Shown here piece by piece: positions 8,095 through 17,231 of a DNA stretch of 64,000 nt (within the stretch, counting starts at the first letter, position 1; each line of letters starts with the position of its first letter). Made by a program: the position numbers and the translations under genes. The notes beneath the pieces are model-generated. The model ran no database searches and had not been told where the DNA came from. It saw only the letters and a program-made list of their open reading frames with translations. Source of the DNA: Cellulomonas fimi (GTDB lineage: Bacteria; Actinomycetota; Actinomycetes; Actinomycetales; Cellulomonadaceae). Where the stretch lies: assembly GCF_028583725.1 (NCBI RefSeq), contig NZ_CP110680.1, positions 4,340,001-4,404,000 on the forward strand. Reading direction: 5' to 3'.

Positions 8095-8697
8095 ATGACG
8101 CGCCTGACCGTGCTGTTCCTCGGCGACTCGTTCGTCGCCGGCGTCGGCGACCCGACCGCGCTCGGCTGGACCGGGCGCCTCCTCGCCGCGGCGCACCACC
8201 CCGACCGCGACCTCACGGGCTACGTGCTCGGCGTGCGGCGGCAGACCTCCGACGACGTGCTCGCCCGCTGGGAACGCGAGGCCGACGTCCGTCTGCCCGG
8301 CGTCGGCACCGGTGCCGTCGTCGTGTCGTTCGGGGTCAACGACGCGATCGTGGAGGACGGTCGACGCCGCGTGCCCGAGGAGCGGACCGTCGAGAACCTC
8401 CGCACGCTCGTGAACCAGGCGCGGGCACGGGACCTCGCGGTGCTGGTCGTCGGGCCGCCGCCCGTCGCGGACGACGACGTCACCGCGCGCGTCGTCGCGC
8501 TCGACGCGCGACTGGGAGCCACGGCCGCCGCGCTCGACGTGCCGTACGTCGGGACGGTCGGCGCCCTGCGGGACGACCCGGTGTGGCATGCCGAGGTCGA
8601 CGCGGGCGACGGCGCCCACCCCGGCGCGGCGGGCTACGAGCGGCTGGCGGCGCTCGTCCGGCCCGCGTGGGACGTCGTCGTCGACGGCCTCGCCTGA
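8095..8697 (+). CDS. SGNH/GDSL-type esterase
   Basis: A 200-residue SGNH hydrolase. Block I is LFLGDSFVAGVG (Ser about 12). Block III is SFGVNDAI with the conserved Asn. The C-terminal DGAHPGAAGYERLA supplies the catalytic Asp and His. No signal peptide or lipoprotein motif, so it is probably an intracellular esterase or acyl-hydrolase; the substrate is unknown. The ATG at 8095 is the first plausible start. A CAGCAT box 6 bases upstream suggests a leaderless transcript, though the box is imperfect. It ends convergent with the DUF4287 gene. Confidence 0.87.
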   Translation: MTRLTVLFLGDSFVAGVGDPTALGWTGRLLAAAHHPDRDLTGYVLGVRRQTSDDVLARWEREADVRLPGVGTGAVVVSFGVNDAIVEDGRRRVPEERTVENLRTLVNQARARDLAVLVVGPPPVADDDVTARVVALDARLGATAAALDVPYVGTVGALRDDPVWHAEVDAGDGAHPGAAGYERLAALVRPAWDVVVDGLA

Positions 8698-8750
8698 CCT
8701 GCCACGGCGGGGAGACGGCGGCGTGCCCACCGGCCGCCGCGGGCGCGCCG

Positions 8751-9038
8751 TCAGGACGGGCGCGTCGCCTTGCCGTCCAGCCACAGCGTGTCGGACTCGT
8801 CGCGGTGCGTGCCCGACGTACCGACGTGCTTCTGGCTGATCGACGGGCCCTTGGTGATGACGTGCACCATCGCCATCCCGTGCCCACGCCCGAGCCCGTA
8901 GTCCTCGGCGAGCCACGCGAGGATCTCCCCCGCCTTGGTCCCCGGGCCGTAGCCGCGGGCCGTCGCCTGGTCGAGCAGCTGGCGCGGCGTGAGGCCGGTC
9001 TTGTCCTCGACGGCGTCGAGGTAGGCCTGGAACGACAT
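8751..9038 (-). CDS. DUF4287 domain protein
   Basis: A 95-residue protein. It begins MSFQAYLDAVEDKTGLTPRQ, with the GYGPGTKAGEILAWLAEDYGLGRGHGMAMVHVI pattern of the DUF4287 family (the KAGEI.WL...GLG.GHAMA signature). The family is found in many bacteria; its function is not established. A GGAGG site lies just before the ATG. It is divergent from the CDF transporter with about 155 bases between them. The C-terminal 20 residues are polar and probably disordered. Confidence 0.85.
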   Translation of the reverse strand: MSFQAYLDAVEDKTGLTPRQLLDQATARGYGPGTKAGEILAWLAEDYGLGRGHGMAMVHVITKGPSISQKHVGTSGTHRDESDTLWLDGKATRPS

Positions 9039-9194
9039 GTGATCCTCCGGTGGCGCTGGTGCGGTCCGACGCGTCGCGCCGCAGGTCAGGGACCGCACCG
9101 CGCACGCCGCTCGTGGACGATCCTTGCGGCGACCACCGACAGAGGGAAGGCTCGACGTCTCGACGGGACACCCGTCGGTGACGGACGGAGGGGC

Positions 9195-10118
9195 ATGGGG
9201 CACGGGCACGGACACGACCACACGCACGGCGTCGCGGACCACCGCGGACGTCTGGCGGTCGCGTTCGGCATCTCGGTCGCGATCCTGCTGGCGCAGGCCG
9301 TCGGGGCCGTGGTCACGGGCAGCCTCGCGCTGCTCGTCGACACCGCGCACGTGCTGACCGACACCGGCGGGCTCGCGCTCGCGCTCGTCGCCGCGCACCT
9401 GGCGCTGCGGCCGCCGTCGCCGACGCGCACGTGGGGCTACCGCCGCGCGGAGGTGCTCGCGGCGCTCGCGCAGTCGGCCGTGCTGCTCGTGGTCGGCGTG
9501 TACGTGCTGGTCGAGGCCGTGCAGCGGCTCATGGACCCGCCCGAGATCCCGTCGACGGCCCTCGTCATGTTCGGCCTCATCGGCCTCGCGGGCAACCTGG
9601 TCGCGCTGGGCGTGCTCGCGTCGAGCCGGTCGGCGAACCTCAACCTGCGCGCGGCGTTCCTGGAGGTCGCGAACGACGCGCTCGGGTCGGTGGCCGTCGT
9701 GATCGCGGCCGTCGTCATCGCGACCACGGGCTGGCTGCGGGCCGACGCCGTCGCGGCGCTCGTCATCGGCGCGCTCATCCTCCCGCGCGCGCTGCGCCTG
9801 CTCCGGGACGCGACGAGCGTGCTGCTGGAGTCCACGCCGCCGGGCCTCGACCTCGACGAGGTGCGCGCGCACCTGCTGCGCGTCGAGCACGTGCGCGAGG
9901 TGCACGACCTGCACGCGTCGCTCATCGCGACCGGGCTGCCGGTCATCAGCGCGCACGTCGTGGTCGACGACGGGTGCTTCTCCGACGGGCACGCGGGGCG
10001 GATCCTCGACGAGCTGCAGGAGTGCGTCGCCCGGCACTTCGACGTGTCGGTCGAGCACTCGACGTTCCAGGTCGAGACCGCGTCGCACCGCCGGCACGAG
10101 CACCCGAGCCACGCCTGA
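9195..10118 (+). CDS. Cation diffusion facilitator (Zn/Co/Cd efflux)
   Basis: A 307-residue CDF transporter with a His-rich N-terminus (MGHGHGHDHTHG) and six hydrophobic segments. The HxxxD-type metal site in TM2 appears as DTAHVLTDTGG and that in TM5 as EVANDALGSV. A C-terminal cytoplasmic ferredoxin-like domain starts near residue 210 (VREVHDLHASLIATGLPVISAHVVVD). It is of the CzcD/ZitB class, exporting zinc or similar divalent ions by proton antiport. The ATG follows GGAGGGG at 9187-9193. No metal-responsive regulator is adjacent. Confidence 0.93.
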   Translation: MGHGHGHDHTHGVADHRGRLAVAFGISVAILLAQAVGAVVTGSLALLVDTAHVLTDTGGLALALVAAHLALRPPSPTRTWGYRRAEVLAALAQSAVLLVVGVYVLVEAVQRLMDPPEIPSTALVMFGLIGLAGNLVALGVLASSRSANLNLRAAFLEVANDALGSVAVVIAAVVIATTGWLRADAVAALVIGALILPRALRLLRDATSVLLESTPPGLDLDEVRAHLLRVEHVREVHDLHASLIATGLPVISAHVVVDDGCFSDGHAGRILDELQECVARHFDVSVEHSTFQVETASHRRHEHPSHA

Positions 10119-10250
10119 CGCGCGCTCCGCGCACCCCGTCCCGGACGAACCGGGCGCGGGACCGGATGTGTGCGCTGATCTGCACAGGTCCTCCACCGTG
10201 CCGTCGCGCGACCGGGTCCGCGCGGGCGCCCGGCTTCCTACGGTCGAACC

Positions 10251-11501
10251 GTGCCCACGACGCGCCACACCGCCGCCCACCGACCGCGTGCCGCCCGGCA
10301 CGCCCGACGGCTGCGAGGCCGCCCCTGGCTGCGCGTCACGGCCGTGACCGCGGTCGCCGTCGTGGCGTTCGCGGGGACCGCCGCCGGCGCGCTCTACCTG
10401 CGCCTGCGGGGCAACGTCGAGACCGTCGACACGAGCGGTCTCATCGACGTCCCGCTCCCGACGGACACCGCGCCGCCCGACCCCGACGACCCGAGCGCCG
10501 GGCGCGCGGTGAACCTGCTGGTCATCGGGTCGGACGACCGCAGCGGCGAGAACGGCCAGATCGGCGGGTTCGTCGAGGGGCAGCGGTCCGACACGACGCT
10601 CCTCGTGCACCTGTCCGCCGACCGGCAGCGCGTCGACGTCGTCTCGATCCCCCGCGACTCGCGCGTCGACATCCCCGCGTGCAACCTCACGGGCGGCGGG
10701 TCGATCGAGCCCCGGCGCGGCAACTTCAACGACGCGTTCGCGCTCGGCTGGGACCACGGCGGGGACATCGCGTCGGCGGTCGCCTGCACCGTCATGACCG
10801 TCTACGAGAACACCGGGATCCTCGCCGAGCACACGGTGATCGTGGACTTCAGCGGCTTCCAGGGCATGGTCGAGGCCATCGGCGGGGTGTCGATCTGCGT
10901 GCCGGACGACATCGACGCGGACTACGTCGACCTGACGCTCGCGGCGGGTCAGCACCACCTCGACGGCCCGACCGCGCTCAACTTCGCGCGCGCCCGCAAG
11001 GGCAAGGGGCTGGGCGACGGGTCCGACACGAACCGCATCGGCAACCAGCAGCGGCTCGTCGCGGCGATGGTCGACGAGGTCTTCGCGAAGAACGTGCTGA
11101 CGGACGTGCCCCAGCTGGTGAACTTCCTGGGGGCGGCGACGCAGTCCCTCACCGTCGACCCGGCGCTCAAGGACTCGATGATCGGGCTGGCGTTCAGTCT
11201 CCGGTCCGTCCGGGCGGAGAACATCACCTTCCTGACGGTCCCCTTCGTCGACAGCACCGAGAAGCGCTACAAGGTCGACTGGACCGCGGAGGCCGACACC
11301 CTCTGGGCCAACGTGCTCGCCGACGTGCCGCTCACACAGGCCCCCGCTCCCCCGCCCGGCACGACGGACGGCGACGGCACCGGGGGTGCGGCCACGCCTC
11401 CCGCGACGACGGCACCTCCGCAGACCCCGACCCCGTCCGAGACGAAGAAGGCCGGCCGCGAGCCGTTCACGGTCGACGACACGACCGCCGTGTGCGCCTG
11501 A
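10251..11501 (+). CDS. LytR-CpsA-Psr (LCP) family cell-wall ligase
   Basis: A 416-residue protein with a short Arg-rich cytoplasmic tail, one membrane anchor (about residues 27-48) and an extracellular LCP domain. Visible motifs are NLLVIGSDDR, RSDTTLLVHLSADRQRVDVVSIPRDSRVDIP, and LNFARARKG..DTNRIGNQQRLV. The conserved Asp and Arg residues bind pyrophosphate of the polyprenyl lipid. LCP enzymes attach wall teichoic acid or polysaccharide to peptidoglycan. The C-terminus ends in a Pro/Thr-rich tail. The GTG start lies exactly 6 bases after a TACGGT box (10239-10244), so the mRNA is probably leaderless. Confidence 0.93.
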   Translation: MPTTRHTAAHRPRAARHARRLRGRPWLRVTAVTAVAVVAFAGTAAGALYLRLRGNVETVDTSGLIDVPLPTDTAPPDPDDPSAGRAVNLLVIGSDDRSGENGQIGGFVEGQRSDTTLLVHLSADRQRVDVVSIPRDSRVDIPACNLTGGGSIEPRRGNFNDAFALGWDHGGDIASAVACTVMTVYENTGILAEHTVIVDFSGFQGMVEAIGGVSICVPDDIDADYVDLTLAAGQHHLDGPTALNFARARKGKGLGDGSDTNRIGNQQRLVAAMVDEVFAKNVLTDVPQLVNFLGAATQSLTVDPALKDSMIGLAFSLRSVRAENITFLTVPFVDSTEKRYKVDWTAEADTLWANVLADVPLTQAPAPPPGTTDGDGTGGAATPPATTAPPQTPTPSETKKAGREPFTVDDTTAVCA

Positions 11502-11539
11502 CCTGAGACGCCGCGCCCCACCGCGCGGGGCGGGTCGGG

Positions 11540-13000
11540 TCAGCCGGCGTCCGGGTCCTGCTGGGCGTGGCGGTCGAGGAACGCGTAGACCTCGGTCGCG
11601 TCGACGCCAGGGAACGCGCCGGTCGGCAGGGCCGAGAAGACCTGCTGGTGGATGCGCGCGCTGGGCCAGGACGCGTCCGCCCAGCGGGCCGTGGCGTCGG
11701 CGGGCGGGCGGCGGCAGCACGCCTCGTCGGGGCAGGTCGAGCGGTGCCGGACGGTCGTGTCGCGACCGCGGAACCAGGTCGCCGACGCGAACGGGACGCC
11801 GACGGCGAGCGCGACCTTGCCGGTGGTCGCCCAGCCGGTCTGCGTCGAGCACCAGAACGTCCCGGCGGGGGTGTCGGTGAGCTGGTAGGACTCGGTGGCC
11901 TGGTCGCGGCGGGCGAGCGCGCGGCGCACACCCCAGCGACGGCAGACCATCTGCCCCTCGATCGCACCGGTCACGTCGGTCGGCAGGACGAGGCCGTCGT
12001 TGGCGTAGGCGCGGAAGATCGCGCCGTCCTCGGCGACGCGCAGGAAGTGCACGCGGATGCCGAGGTGGTGCGTCGCGAGGCTCGTGAACCGCTGGGCCGC
12101 GGCCTCGTGCGTGACGCCGAACGCGTCGCGGAAGTCCTCGATCGCGAGGTCCTTGGCGCGCTTGCGCTCCTCGAGGAACCCGACGGCCGCCGACTGCGGC
12201 ATGAGGCAGCACGACGCGAAGTAGGTGATCCCGAGCCGCTGGCGCAGGAACGCCTCGTACGACGTGGGCCGCTCGTGCCCGAGGACGCGGTGCGCGATGG
12301 CCTGGAGCGCGAGCGAGCGCAGCCCGTGCCCGCCGGGGGTCGACGCGGGTGGCAGGTAGATGCGGCCGTTCGCGAGGTCGGTGACGGTCCGGGTCGAGTG
12401 CGGCAGGTCGTCGACGTGCCGGATCGTCAGGCCGAGCTGCTCGGCCATGCGCGACACCGTGCGGTGCGTGAGGGCGCCCGACGTGTACCCCGCGCGGCGG
12501 GCCATGTCCTCCGCGAGCGCCTCCAGGTCGGGCAGGTAGTTGTCGCGGGCCTGCCGTTCGAGGCGGAGCTGGGTGTTGACGCGACGGGCCTCCTCGGGGG
12601 TCGCGACGGCCTCGGTCGCGCGGCGGGTGAGCTCCGCGTGCAGGCCGACGAGCTGCTCCAGGACGGGCGTCGGAAGGCTGCGGCTGGGGCGGACCGTCGG
12701 GAGCCCGAGCTGCGCGAACTCGCGCGTCTGCTGGGCGCGGTCGAGCGCGATCTCCAGGGCGGCGCGGCGCGTGGGCGGCTCGTCGTCGAGCAGGTCGGGC
12801 ACGGTGACGCCGAGCGCGTCGGCGAGGTCGCGGAGCAGCGCGAGGCGCGGCTCGCGGCGGCCGTTCTCGATCAGGGAGAGCAGGCTGGGGGTGACGCCGA
12901 CGGCCTTGCCGAGCTGGTCGAGGGTCAGGCCGCGCGCGGTGCGGGCGTGCCGGAGGCGTCGTCCGAGCGTCAGGGCGTCGGCGGCCGGGACGTTGCTCAT
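11540..13000 (-). CDS. RamB-like XRE/ImmA-IrrE transcriptional regulator
   Basis: 486 residues. An N-terminal XRE helix-turn-helix ([40 protein letters not shown]) is followed by a long helical linker. An IrrE/ImmA-like middle domain lies near 190-275 ([19 protein letters not shown]). The C-terminal short-chain-fatty-acyl regulator domain has a Cys cluster, [12 protein letters not shown]. This is the architecture of RamB of Corynebacterium and mycobacteria, which controls acetate and glyoxylate metabolism. It is divergent from the PEP carboxykinase gene, so control of gluconeogenesis is a reasonable inference. The ATG has a GAAGGG site. It is convergent with the LCP gene. Confidence 0.9.
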   Translation of the reverse strand: MSNVPAADALTLGRRLRHARTARGLTLDQLGKAVGVTPSLLSLIENGRREPRLALLRDLADALGVTVPDLLDDEPPTRRAALEIALDRAQQTREFAQLGLPTVRPSRSLPTPVLEQLVGLHAELTRRATEAVATPEEARRVNTQLRLERQARDNYLPDLEALAEDMARRAGYTSGALTHRTVSRMAEQLGLTIRHVDDLPHSTRTVTDLANGRIYLPPASTPGGHGLRSLALQAIAHRVLGHERPTSYEAFLRQRLGITYFASCCLMPQSAAVGFLEERKRAKDLAIEDFRDAFGVTHEAAAQRFTSLATHHLGIRVHFLRVAEDGAIFRAYANDGLVLPTDVTGAIEGQMVCRRWGVRRALARRDQATESYQLTDTPAGTFWCSTQTGWATTGKVALAVGVPFASATWFRGRDTTVRHRSTCPDEACCRRPPADATARWADASWPSARIHQQVFSALPTGAFPGVDATEVYAFLDRHAQQDPDAG

Positions 13001-13013
13001 CCCTTCACGATAT

Positions 13014-13035
13014 GTCAAGAACGTCGATACTTGAC
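13014..13035. promoter_or_regulatory. Dyad in the regulator/pckG intergenic region
   Basis: GTCAAG (13014-13019) and CTTGAC (13030-13035) form a perfect 6-bp dyad with a 10-base spacer between the divergent regulator and pckG. It is a candidate operator for the RamB-like protein or for another regulator. It does not look like the TTTGCAAA-type RamB box I recall. Confidence 0.5.
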
Positions 13036-13123
13036 GGCCGCTGCGGTCGGCAGACACCCCGTCGTTGACGTGAGGATCGAAGGGAGACGTTCCTTCGTCC
13101 CCTCGTCCTCGTCTGGAGCACCG

Positions 13124-14977
13124 ATGACCGTCACCACGCTGCCGCCCGCCGCCCGCACCGACGCGCCCGTGCGCGACCTGCGCGCGTGGGTCGCCGACGT
13201 CGCCGACCTCACCGAGCCCGACGCCGTCGTCTGGTGCGACGGGTCCGACGCGGAGCGGGAGGCGCTCGTCGCGCGCATGGTCGAGACGGGGACGCTCCTG
13301 CCGCTCGACCCGGTCCTGCGGCCCGGCAGCTACCTCGCGCGGTCCGACCCGTCCGACGTGGCCCGCGTCGAGTCGCGCACGTTCATCTGCTCGCGCTCGC
13401 AGACCGACGCCGGCCCGACGAACAACTGGCGCGACCCCGACGCGATGCGCACCGAGCTCGCGGGCGTGTTCGCCGGGTCGATGCGCGGCCGGACCATGTA
13501 CGTCGTCCCGTTCTCGATGGGTCCCGTCGGAGGCCCGATCTCCCAGGTCGGGGTGCAGCTCACCGACTCGCCGTACGTCGTCGTGGGCATGGGCACGATG
13601 ACGCGCGTGAGCCGCGCGGTGGTCGACCTCATCGACGGCGGGGCGCCGTTCGTCCCCGCGGTGCACTCGGTCGGGATGCCGCTGCGCGCCGACGACGGCA
13701 CCACGCGCGACGACGTGCCGTGGCCCTGCGACGACACCAAGTACATCGCGCACTTCCCCGAGACCCGCGAGATCTGGTCCTACGGCTCGGGCTACGGCGG
13801 CAACGCGCTGCTCGGCAAGAAGTGCTTCGCGCTGCGCATCGCCTCGGTGATGGGTCGTGACGAGGGCTGGCTCGCCGAGCACATGCTGCTGATCCGCGTC
13901 ACCTCGCCGCAGGGGCGCCGGTACCACGTGGCCGCCGCGTTCCCGTCGGCGTGCGGCAAGACGAACCTCGCGATGCTCACGCCCACGCTGCCCGGCTGGC
14001 GCGTCGAGACGCTCGGCGACGACATCGCGTGGCTGCGCCCCGGGCCCGACGGGACGCTGCGCGCGATCAACCCCGAGGCCGGGTTCTTCGGCGTCGCGCC
14101 CGGTACGTCGGTCGCGACCAACCCCGCCGCGATCGCCACGCTCGACCGGGACACGATCTTCACCAACGTCGCGCTCACGCCCGACGGCGACGTGTGGTGG
14201 GAGGGCCTGACCCCCGAGCCGCCCGAGGGTCTGATCGACTGGACCGGCCGGCCGTGGACGCCCGACTCCGGTCGGCCCGCCGCGCACCCGAACTCGCGGT
14301 TCACCGTCGCCGCCGCGCAGTGCCCGACGATCGCCGACACGTGGGAGGACCCCGACGGCGTCCCGCTCGACGCGATCGTCTTCGGCGGCCGGCGCGCCAC
14401 GAACGTCCCGCTCGTCGTGCAGGCGCACGACTGGGAGCACGGCGTCTTCCTCGGCGCGACGATCTCCTCCGAGCAGACCGCCGCCGCCGAGGGGACCGTC
14501 GGCGAGCTCCGTCGCGACCCGTTCGCGATGCTGCCGTTCTGCGGCTACGACATGGCTGACCACTGGGCGCACTGGCTGCGCGTCGGGGCGTCGCTCGACG
14601 CCGAGACCCGGCCGCTGATGTTCCAGGTCAACTGGTTCCGCAAGGACGCGTCGGGCCGCTACCTGTGGCCCGGCTTCGGGGAGAACATCCGCGTGCTCGC
14701 GTGGATCGTCGCGCAGGTCGACCGCGCGCGCGGCACCCGCACCGACGTCGGCGCGGTGCCCAGCCCCGTCGGCCTGCTGCCCGCGCCGGACGCCCTGGAC
14801 CTGTCCGGCCTCGACCTGCCCGATGACGACCTCGCGACGCTGCTCGACGTCGACCCGGCCGGCTGGACCGTCGAGGCGGACCTCACCGAGGACTTCTTCG
14901 CCGGCTTCGGCGACAAGGTCCCCGCCGCCCTGCACGCGCAGCTCGACGCCCTCCGCACCCGCCTGACGACCCCCTGA
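13124..14977 (+). CDS. pckG: Phosphoenolpyruvate carboxykinase (GTP)
   Basis: 617 residues, the normal length for the GTP-dependent enzyme. It converts oxaloacetate plus GTP to phosphoenolpyruvate, CO2 and GDP, the entry step of gluconeogenesis. Visible are the P-loop [12 protein letters not shown] near 275-290 with the preceding [12 protein letters not shown], the mobile-loop Arg segment [12 protein letters not shown], the metal/substrate site [21 protein letters not shown], and the GTP-site block [22 protein letters not shown] near the C-terminus. The start ATG at 13124 follows GGAGCACCG. The gene is divergent from the RamB-like regulator and ends in a convergent gap that carries a long inverted repeat. 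Confidence 0.97.
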   Translation: MTVTTLPPAARTDAPVRDLRAWVADVADLTEPDAVVWCDGSDAEREALVARMVETGTLLPLDPVLRPGSYLARSDPSDVARVESRTFICSRSQTDAGPTNNWRDPDAMRTELAGVFAGSMRGRTMYVVPFSMGPVGGPISQVGVQLTDSPYVVVGMGTMTRVSRAVVDLIDGGAPFVPAVHSVGMPLRADDGTTRDDVPWPCDDTKYIAHFPETREIWSYGSGYGGNALLGKKCFALRIASVMGRDEGWLAEHMLLIRVTSPQGRRYHVAAAFPSACGKTNLAMLTPTLPGWRVETLGDDIAWLRPGPDGTLRAINPEAGFFGVAPGTSVATNPAAIATLDRDTIFTNVALTPDGDVWWEGLTPEPPEGLIDWTGRPWTPDSGRPAAHPNSRFTVAAAQCPTIADTWEDPDGVPLDAIVFGGRRATNVPLVVQAHDWEHGVFLGATISSEQTAAAEGTVGELRRDPFAMLPFCGYDMADHWAHWLRVGASLDAETRPLMFQVNWFRKDASGRYLWPGFGENIRVLAWIVAQVDRARGTRTDVGAVPSPVGLLPAPDALDLSGLDLPDDDLATLLDVDPAGWTVEADLTEDFFAGFGDKVPAALHAQLDALRTRLTTP

Positions 14978-15031
14978 CCCGGCCATCCCACCACGACCGG
15001 CCCCGCCGGCCCCCGCCGTCACCGGCCGGCG

Positions 15032-15095
15032 CCGCCGAACGCAACATCAGGCCGGTTCGCGGGCCTCGAAGCGCGCGCAGTGTTGCGTTCGGCGG
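15032..15095. repeat. 15-bp perfect inverted repeat between convergent genes
   Basis: CCGCCGAACGCAACA at 15032-15046 is repeated inverted at 15081-15095 with a 34-base loop. It lies between the 3' ends of pckG and the GNAT gene, so it may serve as a bidirectional terminator. The long loop and sequence-specific arms also resemble a dispersed REP-type element. Confidence 0.65.
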
Positions 15096-15128
15096 ACGGG
15101 AGTCGGCCGGGGGGCGGCCGACCGGGCG

Positions 15129-15962
15129 TCAGGGAACGTCGGTGCGCAGGCGGGCGTGCAGGTGCATGTCGTGGTGGCCGTCGGCGTGCAGCGCGTGCCC
15201 GCGTCGCACACCCTCCGCCCGGCAGCCCAGCAGCTCGGCGACGCGGCAGGACGCCTCGTTGCGCGTCGAGTGCTCGACCTCGACCCGGTGCAGGCCGAGC
15301 TCCTCGAACGCCCAGCGCAGCACCTCCGCGCCCGCGCGGACGGCGACGCGGCGGCCGCGAGCGGACGGGACGACCCAGTACGCGAGCGCGCCGAACCCTT
15401 CGTACAGGTCGAGGTGGTGGAGAGCGACCCGGCCGACCACCGTGCCGGCCGGCGGCGCGTCGAGACGGCGCAACGGCGGGGTGGCGAGGTGCCGCGCGGG
15501 CGCGACGCGCGGCAGCGGTCCCGAGGTCGGCACCGGCGACGCGTCGTCGGCCGGGCCGGGCGGCCGGTGGGCGCCGGCCAGCGCGAGGGCGGGAGCCGGC
15601 GCACGGTCGGCGACCGACACCGACACCGACACCGGTACCGGCACCGACACCGGTACCGGCACGGGAGCCGGAACAAGGCCCGGAATCGGGGCCGGGGCCG
15701 GGGCGACCGTGACGGCCCACTCCGCGGCCCGCTCGTCGCGCCACGCGGCGTTCTTCGCGTCGATCCACGCGAGCGCCTCGTCGTCGTCGGACATCGAGCG
15801 CGCGTGCCACCAGCGGATCGCAGGGTCCTCGTAGGCGGCGCGGACGGCGGGCACGTCGACGGGCGCCCAGGGGCGCAGCACGAGGCCCTCGGCGGTCAGC
15901 GACGGCTGGGGGCGCACACCCCAGCGACCGGACGGGACGACGGGCGCGGCGAGCAGCGGCAC
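15129..15962 (-). CDS. GNAT N-acetyltransferase with a low-complexity insertion
   Basis: About 277 residues; a normal GNAT of this type (RimJ-like) has about 180. The N-terminal half reads LVLRPWAPVDVPAVRAAYEDP and ends EWAVTVAP. The second half resumes with TVVGRVALHHLDLYEGFGALAYWVVPSARGRRVAVRAG, the acetyl-CoA-binding beta-bulge and helix, and EVEHSTRNEASCRVAELLG. Between them, where a tight beta-hairpin is expected, lie about 85 Pro/Val/Ala-rich residues. These include a Pro-Val/Ser-Val run encoded by a hexanucleotide repeat. Function is inferred as acetylation of an N-terminus or small amine. I chose the GTG at 15962; another GTG at 15998 is possible. Confidence 0.82.
   Translation of the reverse strand: MPLLAAPVVPSGRWGVRPQPSLTAEGLVLRPWAPVDVPAVRAAYEDPAIRWWHARSMSDDDEALAWIDAKNAAWRDERAAEWAVTVAPAPAPIPGLVPAPVPVPVSVPVPVSVSVSVADRAPAPALALAGAHRPPGPADDASPVPTSGPLPRVAPARHLATPPLRRLDAPPAGTVVGRVALHHLDLYEGFGALAYWVVPSARGRRVAVRAGAEVLRWAFEELGLHRVEVEHSTRNEASCRVAELLGCRAEGVRRGHALHADGHHDMHLHARLRTDVP
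15613..15660. repeat. Hexanucleotide tandem repeat inside the GNAT gene
   Basis: Eight tandem units of the form ACCGRY (ACCGAC, ACCGGT or ACCGGC), in frame, encode alternating Pro/Ser-Val on the minus strand. Slippage would change the linker length by two residues per unit without a frameshift. Confidence 0.85.
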
Positions 15963-16032
15963 GGCGGAATCATCCCGGTTCGGGCACCCACGAGGCACGA
16001 CGCCACGCGGGTGGGCGTCGTCGAAGCCGCGG

Positions 16033-16572
16033 CTACTCCCCGACCAGCCCGTCGACGGACTGCCGCAGCAGGTCGGCGTGGCCGTTGTGCCGGGCGTACT
16101 CCTCGATCATGTGCACGAGGATCCAGCGCAGCGACGGCGCGGTCCCGTCCGACGCGGGCCGTCGGGCCAGGGTGTCGAGCCCGCCGTCGGCGAGCGCGCG
16201 CTCGGTCCGCACGCGGGACCGCTCGACGGCGCCCTCCCACACCGCCCGCAGCTCCTGCGGCGAGTCGCCCGCGGCCGACGTCCACTCCCAGTCGCGGTCG
16301 GCGTCCCAGTCGGCGACCTCCCACGGCTCGTCGGTGGGCTCGTCGTGCAGGCGCGCGCCGAACCACTGGTCCTCGACCCACGCGACGTGCTTGAGCAGCC
16401 CGCCGAGCGTCATGTCGGTCGGCGCGAGCCGCGCGCTCAGGCCCGCGGTGTCGAGGTCGGCGGTCTTCCAGCGCAGCGTCGCGCGGTGGAAGTCGAGAAA
16501 CCCGAGGAGGGTCGACACCTCGTCGGCGGCGACCGGCGGCTCCGGGCGGCCCTGCTCGTCGATGACGCTCAT
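16033..16572 (-). CDS. DinB family protein (DUF664)
   Basis: A 179-residue four-helix DinB_2/DUF664 protein. It contains FLDFHRATLRWKTADLD, the MTLGGLLKHVAWVEDQWF helix, and HMIEEYARHNGHADLLRQSVDG with the conserved His residues that bind a metal in the family. Members act as bacillithiol- or mycothiol-dependent transferases or are of unknown function. The downstream-on-chromosome paralogue at 16621-17178 shares the same helices, so this is a tandem duplication. The ATG start has only a weak purine tract; the 48-base gap suggests one operon with the paralogue first. Confidence 0.88.
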   Translation of the reverse strand: MSVIDEQGRPEPPVAADEVSTLLGFLDFHRATLRWKTADLDTAGLSARLAPTDMTLGGLLKHVAWVEDQWFGARLHDEPTDEPWEVADWDADRDWEWTSAAGDSPQELRAVWEGAVERSRVRTERALADGGLDTLARRPASDGTAPSLRWILVHMIEEYARHNGHADLLRQSVDGLVGE

Positions 16573-16620
16573 GCGCCCATCCTGGCGGACGGTCCCGACG
16601 ACGCGTCCGGCGCGACCGCA

Positions 16621-17178
16621 TCACGGCTGCGGCGGGTCCTCCCCGACGAGCCCGTCGACGGCCTCGCGGAACAGGTCGGCGTGGCCGGTGTGGCGGCAGT
16701 ACTCGTCGATCAGGTCGACGAGCACGCGGCGCAGGTTCGGCGACCAGCCCTCGGGGGTGCTGAACAGCGACGGCTGGTCGAGCCCGCCGCGCTCGAGCGC
16801 CGCCGCCCAGCCGGCCCGCGAGCGCGCGACGGCCCGCTGCCACAGCGCGTAGAGCTCCTCGGGGGTGTCGGACGCGGCGGAGTGCCAGTCCCACTCGGGG
16901 TCGGCCTGGAAGTGCTCCTGCCGCCACGGCTCGGTGAGGTGCTCGCCGTCGACGAACTCGGCCATCTTCATCTCCTCGACGAGCGCGAGGTGCTTGACGA
17001 GGCCGCCGAGCGTCATGGCGGACGGCGGGAAGGGGCGGCGCAGCGCGTCGGCGTCGAGCCCGCCGACCTTCCACGCGAACTGCGCGCGTGCGCGCTCGAG
17101 CGAGAACAGCAGCATCTCGGTCTCGTCGGCGGTGGCGGAGGGCTCGGTGATCCGGGTGTCGAGCGTGTTCTGTGTCAT
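16621..17178 (-). CDS. DinB family protein (DUF664), paralogue
   Basis: A 185-residue DinB/DUF664 protein. Its motifs parallel those of the neighbouring gene: SLERARAQFAWKVGGLDADALRRP, MTLGGLVKHLALVEEMKM and LIDEYCRHTGHADLFREAVDGLVGE. The shared C-terminal helix, with its metal-binding His residues, confirms common origin. It is first in the two-gene unit and divergent from a WYL regulator. A TAGCGT box (17186-17191) lies 7 bases before the ATG, so its mRNA is probably leaderless. It may be a thiol-dependent detoxification enzyme, by family; no substrate is visible. Confidence 0.88.
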   Translation of the reverse strand: MTQNTLDTRITEPSATADETEMLLFSLERARAQFAWKVGGLDADALRRPFPPSAMTLGGLVKHLALVEEMKMAEFVDGEHLTEPWRQEHFQADPEWDWHSAASDTPEELYALWQRAVARSRAGWAAALERGGLDQPSLFSTPEGWSPNLRRVLVDLIDEYCRHTGHADLFREAVDGLVGEDPPQP

Positions 17179-17200
17179 GACCGCGACGCTAGGGTCGATA

Positions 17201-17219
17201 CCGGACGTTCCACTTCCGG
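17201..17219. promoter_or_regulatory. Dyad in the DinB/WYL divergent promoter region
   Basis: CCGGA (17201-17205) and TCCGG (17215-17219) form a 5-bp dyad with a 9-base spacer. It lies between the DinB promoter and the WYL regulator start and is a candidate operator for that regulator. Short arms make it tentative. Confidence 0.4.
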
Positions 17220-17231
17220 TTGGAGAATCCG

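Noticed and set aside
11509..11534. Hairpin between the LCP gene and the RamB-like gene
   Set aside because: Only about five consistent base pairs; no more than expected in this base composition.
8751..12212. A frame of over 1100 residues on the minus strand spanning the CDF and LCP genes
   Set aside because: Composition is Arg/Gly/Val-rich with no domain and it lies antisense to well-supported genes; a GC-rich shadow. The same applies to several other long open frames in the window.
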